Of a DNA stretch of 6,243 bases, positions 1 through 5,682 are shown piece by piece. How positions within the stretch are numbered: the stretch's first letter is position 1; every line of letters starts with the position of its first letter. Made by a program: the position numbers and the translations under genes. The notes below the pieces were generated by a model. It made no database searches, was not told where the DNA came from, and saw only the letters and a list, made by a program, of their open reading frames with translations. The DNA comes from Candidatus Margulisiibacteriota bacterium (GTDB lineage: Bacteria; Margulisbacteria; WOR-1; O2-12-FULL-45-9): NCBI GenBank assembly GCA_028714935.1, contig JAQTLJ010000073.1:1-6243 (forward strand), in the 5' to 3' direction.

Positions 1-6
1 AGATTC

Positions 7-672
7 CTAAGTCCGGTGAGTAATATCCAGGTCCAGCCCTTTTAGCGCGGATTCCGCCCCGAACAGGATCAAGATATCGTCCGCCTGAATTATCGTATTG
101 CCTGAAGGTATAATGGCGCTCTCTTCCCCTCTTCTTATCGCCAGGATCGTAACATTATGCCGGTTGCGCAGGTCAAGATTGGAAAGCGTTTTCCCTACCC
201 ACTTTCCCAGCGGCTTGGTCCCGACAATATGGACGTCCTCTCCGACATCAAAATAGTCGAGCACGCCGGAGCTGGTCAGGCGGTTGACCAGTTTGATCGC
301 CGTATCCTGCTCCGGAAAGATGATCTCATCGACCTGGATCTTTTGCAGGACCTGGCCGTGGACCGTATTGTGCGCCTTACAAACGACCTTTTTTATCCCC
401 AGGCTCTTGCAGATCTGGGCGGCGATGATATTGGCTTCGATGTGGCTGCTTTCCGCCACGATCACGACATCACAATCCTGGACACCGGCCTCTTTCAACG
501 CGTTCTCATCGGTAATGTCGCCGACATAGGCATGGGTGACCTGGTCTTTAATGCCCTGAATAACGCTTTCGTTCCGGTCCATGGCGATCACTTCTTGCTT
601 CTTAAAATAAAGCTCGCGCGCCACTTTCGACCCGAACCTGCCTAACCCCAAAACCGCAAATTGCTTCTTCAT
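7..672 (-). CDS. ktrA: KtrA/TrkA-type potassium uptake regulatory subunit (RCK domain protein)
   Basis: A 221-residue cytosolic protein that forms the ring gating a Ktr K+ importer; in this family nucleotide binding (ATP versus ADP, NAD(H)) switches the membrane subunit on or off. The N-terminal RCK_N Rossmann fold spans about residues 3-125: the dinucleotide-binding loop GLGRFG is at 9-14, the acidic residue closing the second strand is D32, GDITDE is at 51-56 and DVVIVAES at 68-75. The motif FPEQD (119-123) sits at the end of the fold, where KtrA proteins carry a cation-coordinating glutamate. An RCK_C domain fills about 137-219, the module that in Gram-positive KtrA binds cyclic di-AMP; whether it does so here is unknown. 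The length matches single-RCK KtrA (about 220), not the double-length TrkA of Enterobacteria. It follows ktrB by 14 bases and has a strong ribosome site (GGAGGG) 6 bases before the ATG. The stop is TAG, 6 bases from the window edge, so what follows is not visible. Confidence 0.95.
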   Translation of the reverse strand: MKKQFAVLGLGRFGSKVARELYFKKQEVIAMDRNESVIQGIKDQVTHAYVGDITDENALKEAGVQDCDVVIVAESSHIEANIIAAQICKSLGIKKVVCKAHNTVHGQVLQKIQVDEIIFPEQDTAIKLVNRLTSSGVLDYFDVGEDVHIVGTKPLGKWVGKTLSNLDLRNRHNVTILAIRRGEESAIIPSGNTIIQADDILILFGAESALKGLDLDITHRT

Positions 673-678
673 ACGTAT

Positions 679-684
679 CCCTCC
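679..684 (-). promoter_or_regulatory. Strong Shine-Dalgarno site of ktrA
   Basis: On the minus strand this reads GGAGGG, 6 bases upstream of the ktrA ATG and inside the 14-base gap after the ktrB stop codon. It is the best ribosome binding site in the window. It confirms the ktrA start and suggests that the cytosolic ring subunit is translated independently of, and perhaps more strongly than, the membrane subunit. Confidence 0.85.
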
Positions 685-686
685 AT

Positions 687-1994
687 TTATCCGATCGAAA
701 CGCCCTCTTTGGGCGGCTCAATTTTCGACTCTCTCTGGCCGATCGCCAGGGCCAACAGCAATGTCAGCGGCCCGACCCGGCCGATAAACATGGTGACAAT
801 TATAATGATTTTACCGGCCGAACTCAAGAACGGGGTGATCCCCATGCTTAAACCCACCGTCCCAAAGGCGGAAAAGGTCTCGAACGCGATCTGCGTCAAG
901 TTGAACTTTTCCGTCCCGCTTAGCAGAAAGATCGGCAAGGCAACGGCCAGCAGGCCCAGGATCATGATCGCAAACGCCCGGCGAACGGTCTCCGCCGGCA
1001 CCCGGCGATTGAACAGCACCGTGTCCCGCGAATTCCGCAGGGTCGCCCAGATCGTGGAAGCGATCAAAGCAAAGGTCGTGGTTTTAATACCGCCGCCCGT
1101 CCCGCCCGGACTGGCCCCGATAAACATCAAAATCATGATAAAAAGCGCTGACACCGGCAGCAGCTTGCCCATATCCAGCGTGTTAAATCCGGCGGTGCGC
1201 GGCGTCACTGCCTGGAAATAAGAAGCTAAAACTTTGCCCTGAAGAGCTAAGGGGGCTAAAGTATTGTTGTATTCTAAGATCAGGTAGACTAAAGTTCCTC
1301 CAATGATCAACAGCAGTGTCGTGACGACCACCAGTTTAGTATGCAGCGACCAGCGCTTAAACTGCAGAATATCCGCGATCACCAAAAAGCCGATACCGCC
1401 GATAATGATCAGGGTCGTAACGGTCAGGTTCACGACCACATCGGTCACGTAAGGGGCTAAATTGGCAAAATTTGCCGGCAGGGCGAACCCGGCATTATTA
1501 AAGGCGGAAATGGCATGAAAGACCCCGTAAAGCAGCGCCCGGCCGGCCCCCATTTCCGGCAGAAAGCGCAAAAAAAGGATCAATGCCCCCACCCCTTCGA
1601 CCAGAAAAACGATGCCAAAGATCTTTCTCAAGACCTGCAGCACATCGTTCAGAGAATAAATATTCAACGCTTCCATGATCATCAGTTTTTCGGAAACGAA
1701 CATTTTGCGCCGGAAAACCAGGACCAGAAAAGTGGAAAAAGTCATATAGCCTAAACCGCCGACCTGCATCAGGCACATGATAATGATCAGCCCAAACAGC
1801 GAGAAGTGCGTGCCGGTATCAAGCGTTACCAGCCCGGTCACACAGACCGCCGAGTTCGCGGTAAAATAGGAATCCAGGAAATTCGTTGCTATCCCTTTAG
1901 CCGATGAAACAGGCAAGGACAAAAGGACCGCCCCGATCGTGATGAGGACTAAAAAACTGAACGCGATCAATGTGCTGGGACGGATTTTAATCAT
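687..1994 (-). CDS. ktrB: KtrB/TrkH-family potassium transporter, membrane subunit
   Basis: A 435-residue inner-membrane protein that forms the K+ conducting pore of a Ktr system, often Na+-coupled in this family. It shows the four repeated helix-pore-loop-helix units. The filter segments are CVTGL (51-55), NNAGF (166-170), RTAGF (266-270) and GTVGL (378-382), each supplying the conserved filter glycine (G54, G169, G269, G381). After the third filter comes the glycine-rich stretch ASPGGTGGGIKT (294-305), the flexible intramembrane loop that acts as the gate. GRVGPLT (405-411) in the last helix is also conserved. The length suits KtrB (about 440-460) rather than TrkH (about 480). The ATG overlaps the end of amrS by 8 bases. 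No well-spaced ribosome site is present, only a purine-rich GGAGAAGAG 13 bases upstream inside amrS, so translation is probably coupled to amrS. The start is supported by the family-typical first helix ending in LLSLPVSSA (24-32). The partner ktrA follows directly. Confidence 0.97.
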   Translation of the reverse strand: MIKIRPSTLIAFSFLVLITIGAVLLSLPVSSAKGIATNFLDSYFTANSAVCVTGLVTLDTGTHFSLFGLIIIMCLMQVGGLGYMTFSTFLVLVFRRKMFVSEKLMIMEALNIYSLNDVLQVLRKIFGIVFLVEGVGALILFLRFLPEMGAGRALLYGVFHAISAFNNAGFALPANFANLAPYVTDVVVNLTVTTLIIIGGIGFLVIADILQFKRWSLHTKLVVVTTLLLIIGGTLVYLILEYNNTLAPLALQGKVLASYFQAVTPRTAGFNTLDMGKLLPVSALFIMILMFIGASPGGTGGGIKTTTFALIASTIWATLRNSRDTVLFNRRVPAETVRRAFAIMILGLLAVALPIFLLSGTEKFNLTQIAFETFSAFGTVGLSMGITPFLSSAGKIIIIVTMFIGRVGPLTLLLALAIGQRESKIEPPKEGVSIG

Positions 1995-3024
1995 GCCTGA
2001 TATTCAACTCTTCTCCGCAATATTTGCACTGCCCGCCGGCAACGCCGATAAGCTCCGTTTGATACCCGACCCTTGCAATGAGCAGCTGTCGGCATTTCGG
2101 GCAATAAGTATTCTCTCCCTTATGCCCGGGAACGTTACCAATATAAACGAATTTTAAGCCCGTATCAAGCCCGATCTGCCTGGCTTTTTCCAGCGTTTCG
2201 ACCGGCGTCGGCGGCAGCTGGTCAAATTCAAGATAAGGCATGAACCGGGTCACGTGCCAGGGAGTTTCCGGCCCCAGCTTATCTCTGATCCAGCCGGCGA
2301 TCTTTTTCAGCTGCGCGTCATCATCGTTCATGGTCGGTATGACCAGCGTGATGATCTCAACGTGCATGTTCCATTTTTTCCTGGCGCGCTCGGCTGAGTC
2401 CAGAACAGGCTTAAAATCCCGGATCTTGGCGATCTTGAAATAAAACTCCTCGCTGAAGCCTTTGACGTCAACGCGGTAGGCATCGAGGTACGGTCCGATC
2501 ATGTCCAGGGCTTCGGGGTTGATATAGCCGTTTGTCACCCAGACAGTGTAAAGACCGGCCGCTTTGGCCAATTTCGCTCCATCAAGAGCGTACTCGAACC
2601 AGATGATCGGCTCATTGTATGTCCAGGCGATCCCCCGGCAGCGTTTTTCTTTGGCCAGGGCGACCAGCTGTTCTGGAGATATAAATTCGGCGCCGGGATC
2701 GTGTTCTCCATCCAGCTTAACATGGGCGATCTGCCAGTTCTGGCAGTGTCCGCAGCGCATATTACAGCCGTAAGTCCCCAGTGAAAGCACTTTTGTCCCG
2801 GGATAAAAATGATTAAGCGGCTTCTTTTCGATCGGGTCAACCGCGATGGAAGAGACTTTGCCGTAGATCAATGAGTAAAGTTTGCCGTCAACATTCTTCC
2901 TCACGCCGCACACCCCGACTTTGCCGGCTGCGATCTTGCAATTCCAGGGACAAAGAAAACACTGGACTCTTTGGTCCGGCAACTGCCTGTAAAACATCGC
3001 TTCTTTAAGTTTATTTGCCGTCAT
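1987..3024 (-). CDS. amrS: AmmeMemoRadiSam system radical SAM enzyme
   Basis: A 345-residue radical S-adenosylmethionine protein, expected to be cytosolic and oxygen-sensitive. The [4Fe-4S] cluster motif CNMRCGHC has cysteines C87, C91 and C94 and is followed by QNWQIAH, a hallmark of this subfamily (annotated as AmmeMemoRadiSam system radical SAM enzyme). Two further cysteine sets flank the barrel: C22, C25, C29 and C39 near the N-terminus (CFLCPWNC then VCGVRKN), and C308/C311 plus C333/C336 at the C-terminus, which look like a zinc-ribbon or second metal site. Barrel motifs include AWTYNEPI (133-140), VTNGYINP (163-170) and YRVDVKGF (183-190). The family is named for its association with AMMECR1 and Memo proteins; neither is visible in this window. 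Its exact reaction is not stated here because I do not know it to be established. It starts 2 bases after the serpin stop without a good ribosome site (nearest AGGA is over 20 bases away), suggesting coupling. The KEAMFYRQL beginning (7-15) is family-typical, which supports the chosen start; an internal ATG at residue 10 is possible. Confidence 0.95.
   Translation of the reverse strand: MTANKLKEAMFYRQLPDQRVQCFLCPWNCKIAAGKVGVCGVRKNVDGKLYSLIYGKVSSIAVDPIEKKPLNHFYPGTKVLSLGTYGCNMRCGHCQNWQIAHVKLDGEHDPGAEFISPEQLVALAKEKRCRGIAWTYNEPIIWFEYALDGAKLAKAAGLYTVWVTNGYINPEALDMIGPYLDAYRVDVKGFSEEFYFKIAKIRDFKPVLDSAERARKKWNMHVEIITLVIPTMNDDDAQLKKIAGWIRDKLGPETPWHVTRFMPYLEFDQLPPTPVETLEKARQIGLDTGLKFVYIGNVPGHKGENTYCPKCRQLLIARVGYQTELIGVAGGQCKYCGEELNIRHD
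2008..2016 (-). promoter_or_regulatory. Possible poorly spaced ribosome site of ktrB inside amrS
   Basis: On the minus strand this reads GGAGAAGAG, within the last codons of amrS (its Gly-Glu-Glu residues). Its 3' end is 13 bases upstream of the ktrB ATG, which is longer than usual. With the 8-base overlap of the two genes, it suggests that ribosomes terminating on amrS feed ktrB. The sequence is constrained by coding, so it may be chance. Confidence 0.35.
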
Positions 3025-3026
3025 AG

Positions 3027-4229
3027 TTATATGCTCGGATTAACTATCCTACCAAAAAATAAAATCGTTCCGCTATTATTATCGCGTATCAAGAATATAA
3101 ATGGGTGGTCAGCCTTAAATACTTTCGGTTCTTCAGGTCGTGGCGCCATACTTTCCGCCATAAGCACCGCAGTTGCCGCGGCCGCCTCGGTCCCATCTTC
3201 ATTTACATCAACATAAGCCTTGTGGATCACATCCGAAATAAAAATGTCCCGTTTCCCGGTCATACCTGAGAAATCAGCATTGTCAACAGAAAAAGCATCT
3301 TTCATCCCCATCACAGGCAAGATATCCTGTAAACTAAAAGTTGAAGTGGTTTTAAACCGGGGCAGACTGATGATGACTTCTTTGCGCTCCAGCTCCTTAA
3401 GCCAGCGGTTCAGTTCCTCTGATTTTAAATTCTGCTCTAAGCTCGCCAGGCCGGCTCTTTCCTTGGGCAAAATTATTAACATTGCCAGGTCATAATGCTT
3501 ATAAGGCAGCTGCAGCATCTGTAACTTGGCATTTTCATAATATTCGAACTCTTCGGTCTGCTTCATCATCGGAACAATGGTCTTTTCATCGCTTGAAAGA
3601 TAGAAGGCCTCATCTCTGGTCGCTTCTTTTTCGAATTTTTCATGCCAGGCGGCTTTGAAATAAATAGCGTTGATCAGGATCAAACGCGTCAGCTTATTAA
3701 CGCTTGCGGGAACAAGCAAATCTTTTATTTTTTTATCGGTTTGCTTTTCCACCCAGCGGTTGATCGTTTTCCGCGACTCTTCCGGGTTGCGCATAAAATC
3801 TGCCTGGTTTAACTCCGACCGATATCGATCCTTGAGAATGGATAAAAACGGCTTAAGAAATTTATAGCCCCTCTGCCCCCACAGTGCGTTAGCCGCCGTT
3901 AATTTGTAGCTTTCTTTTGGAGTATTGAGCTGGTTTATCAACCGGCCAAGTTCCTGATGGTCTTTATCTGCCGACGGGCCCAAGTTTAAAGTCCCGGCCA
4001 TCTGCCGCGCGGTTTCTCCGCTTGCCCCGGCATAAGCCATAGACAAAGCTGTATAAACGCCGTAAGGCGAAAAGAAAAGATTCCCGGGCTCGTCTTTCAA
4101 TTCTTGATACAGATTGAATGAAAAAGAATTGATCTTATCAGACATATTTTGATAATTAATAGTATAACCCTTATTTATTAACAAGATATTAATAATCATT
4201 ATTGCTAATATCAGCGCTTTCCTGATCAT
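3027..4229 (-). CDS. Secreted serpin-family protease inhibitor
   Basis: A complete 400-residue serpin, a suicide inhibitor that traps serine (sometimes cysteine) proteases when its reactive loop is cut and inserts into a beta-sheet. Residues 1-20 form an export signal: R3/K4 then a hydrophobic core at 5-18. There is no lipobox cysteine (the protein has no cysteine at all) and no clear Ala-X-Ala cleavage site, so it could be released to the periplasm or exterior, or stay tethered. The core runs from about 32 to 398, the normal serpin size. Family marks are FFSPYGVYTALSMAYAG (52-68), LINAIYFKAAW (185-195; N187 in the shutter), H336 in VIHKAYVDV, and the C-terminal ADHPFIFLIRDNNSG (373-387). The hinge EDGTEAAAATA (344-354) has small residues throughout, as in inhibitory serpins. 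Counting from the hinge puts the scissile bond near S360-M361. It lies 13 bases after rtcB, with only a weak, distant purine run (AAAGGG) upstream. GC content is lower than rtcB next to it. Fold assignment is certain; the target protease is unknown. Confidence 0.97.
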   Translation of the reverse strand: MIRKALILAIMIINILLINKGYTINYQNMSDKINSFSFNLYQELKDEPGNLFFSPYGVYTALSMAYAGASGETARQMAGTLNLGPSADKDHQELGRLINQLNTPKESYKLTAANALWGQRGYKFLKPFLSILKDRYRSELNQADFMRNPEESRKTINRWVEKQTDKKIKDLLVPASVNKLTRLILINAIYFKAAWHEKFEKEATRDEAFYLSSDEKTIVPMMKQTEEFEYYENAKLQMLQLPYKHYDLAMLIILPKERAGLASLEQNLKSEELNRWLKELERKEVIISLPRFKTTSTFSLQDILPVMGMKDAFSVDNADFSGMTGKRDIFISDVIHKAYVDVNEDGTEAAAATAVLMAESMAPRPEEPKVFKADHPFIFLIRDNNSGTILFFGRIVNPSI

Positions 4230-4242
4230 GCCAATTGCTTTA

Positions 4243-5658
4243 TCACCCTTTCACCACGCCCAGCGGCCGCATTCTGGCGACTTTTCTGGCCAGCCCGGAA
4301 TTGTGCACTACGTCAACCACTTCGCGCACATCCTTATAGGCCTCCGGGGCTTCTTCCACCAGCCCTTTGCGGCTGGCGGTCCGGACGATAACGCCGCGTT
4401 TGCCCAGATCAGCCAGGAGCTGATCGACCGAAAACTGCCGGGTCGCCGCCGAGCGGCTTAGTCTCCTTCCCGCTCCATGGCAGACCGAACCCCAGGTTTC
4501 CTGCATCGCCCTCTCCGTTCCGACCAGGACATATGAATAACGCCCCATGTCTCCGGGAACCAGGACCGGGTCTCCCGGGAACGCTCGGGTAGCGCCTTTA
4601 CGATGAACGCAGAGCAGTTTGTCTTTACCATTAACTTTATAAGTTTCCTTTTTAGCAATATTATGAGCCACGTCATAGATCAAGGAAATCCCCAGTTTAC
4701 CGGGCGCTGCCCCCATTGCTTTAGCGAAGGAATCTCGGGTCCAGTGCATCAGCATCTGGCGGTTAGCCCAGGCATAATTGGCCGCGGCGGCCATGGCTGC
4801 GAAATAATTTTCTCCTTCCGGCGAATTGACAGGGGCACAGCATAACTGGCGATCCGGCAAAACTATATTATACTTTTTTGCCGCCTGGTTCATGACCGAA
4901 ATGTAATCGGTGCAGACCTGATGGCCCAGGCCGCGAGAACCGGAATGGATCATGATCGTGATCTGGTCTTTCCACAGGCCAAAAGCGTTGGCCGTTGTTT
5001 CATCAAATATCTCTTCGACCACCTGAACTTCCAGAAAATGATTGCCCGATCCCAGCGTCCCTTGCTGGCTGGTCCCCCGTTCCTTCGCATGTTTGGAAAC
5101 CAACGATGGATCGGCCCCCTCCATCGCGCCGTGTTCCTCCGTATGAAGGATATCATCTTCCGTGCCGTAACCATGCTCGACCGCCCATTTTGTCCCCTTG
5201 ACCATCAATTTATCCAGGTCGGCAGCGGAAAGTGACAGCGGGCCTTCAGAGCCGACACCGGAGGGAACTTCACGCGCCAGGGTATCGACTATCTCTTTGA
5301 TCTTTGGCATAACTTCATCATGATAAAGAGTAGTTCTAAGAACGCGGACGCCGCAATTGATGTCGTAGCCAACGCCGCCGGGAGAAATTATCCCGCCGGC
5401 TTCAGGATCGAACGCCGCCACTCCGCCAATAGCAAAGCCGTAACCGAGGTGGATGTCCGGCATGGCTAAAGAATTGCCGACTATTCCGGGGAGGCAAGCG
5501 ACATTAACTACTTGCAGGTGGGCATTTTCTTCATAGATCAACTGGAGCATATCCTCAGCGGCATAGATCAGAGCATCGGTCCGCATCCCTTCCTTAAAAG
5601 ACCGGGGTATCTTCCAGCGGTAATCGTCGATCTTTTGGAAAACTTCCTTATAGCCCAT
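4243..5658 (-). CDS. rtcB: RtcB-family RNA-splicing ligase
   Basis: A 471-residue GTP- and Mn2+-dependent RNA ligase that joins RNA ending in 3'-phosphate or 2',3'-cyclic phosphate to a 5'-hydroxyl end, used in tRNA splicing in archaea and animals and in RNA repair in bacteria. From the ATG start, the metal site is complete: D99 and C102 in GYDINCGVR, H207 in GSGNHFLEV, H238 in IMIHSGSRG, and H332 in DVAHNIAK. H394 in CHGAGRRLSRSAA is the histidine that becomes guanylylated. The extended C-terminus ending in VARMRPLGVVKG and the length resemble the long archaeal/metazoan-type RtcB (about 480-505) more than the E. coli enzyme (408). I chose ATG at 5658 over the adjacent in-frame TTG at 5661, because GAGG lies 8 bases before the ATG; the two differ by one residue. 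The archease cofactor common for the long type is not in this window. It starts 24 bases after the upstream barrel gene. Confidence 0.97.
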   Translation of the reverse strand: MGYKEVFQKIDDYRWKIPRSFKEGMRTDALIYAAEDMLQLIYEENAHLQVVNVACLPGIVGNSLAMPDIHLGYGFAIGGVAAFDPEAGGIISPGGVGYDINCGVRVLRTTLYHDEVMPKIKEIVDTLAREVPSGVGSEGPLSLSAADLDKLMVKGTKWAVEHGYGTEDDILHTEEHGAMEGADPSLVSKHAKERGTSQQGTLGSGNHFLEVQVVEEIFDETTANAFGLWKDQITIMIHSGSRGLGHQVCTDYISVMNQAAKKYNIVLPDRQLCCAPVNSPEGENYFAAMAAAANYAWANRQMLMHWTRDSFAKAMGAAPGKLGISLIYDVAHNIAKKETYKVNGKDKLLCVHRKGATRAFPGDPVLVPGDMGRYSYVLVGTERAMQETWGSVCHGAGRRLSRSAATRQFSVDQLLADLGKRGVIVRTASRKGLVEEAPEAYKDVREVVDVVHNSGLARKVARMRPLGVVKG

Positions 5659-5666
5659 CAAATTTG

Positions 5667-5670
5667 CCTC
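5667..5670 (-). promoter_or_regulatory. Shine-Dalgarno site of rtcB (decides ATG versus TTG start)
   Basis: On the minus strand this reads GAGG, in the gap between the barrel gene and rtcB. It is 8 bases from the ATG at 5658 and 5 bases from the in-frame TTG at 5661. Both spacings are workable, but ATG with 8 bases is the better choice. Confidence 0.65.
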
Positions 5671-5682
5671 GGGGGTATTCTA

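Noticed and set aside
157..1221. Long plus-strand open frames (157-645 and 661-1221) opposite ktrA and ktrB
   Set aside because: They mirror the codon positions of well-supported minus-strand genes, show no recognisable domain and no good ribosome site, and would overlap real genes completely.
3178..3185. GC-rich palindrome GCGGCCGC inside the serpin gene, considered as a hairpin or site
   Set aside because: It falls on the run of alanine codons of the conserved serpin hinge, which explains it; no T-run or dyad arms extend beyond it.
4143..4210. Promoter-like AT-rich stretch at the 5' end of the serpin gene (minus strand TTGTTA, 17 bases, TATTAA)
   Set aside because: It encodes the hydrophobic export segment and early linker, where AT-rich Ile/Asn/Leu codons are expected. 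The -10 match is poor (4 of 6), and starting downstream would drop the signal peptide.
4921..5235. Plus-strand open frame of 104 codons opposite rtcB, with smaller ones nearby
   Set aside because: It lies wholly antisense to conserved RtcB active-site motifs; its composition is what a GC-rich coding shadow gives.
5659..5682. Gap between the barrel gene and rtcB as a terminator or promoter
   Set aside because: The 24 bases contain a C-run and the rtcB ribosome site but no stem-loop and no -35/-10 pair that I can support.
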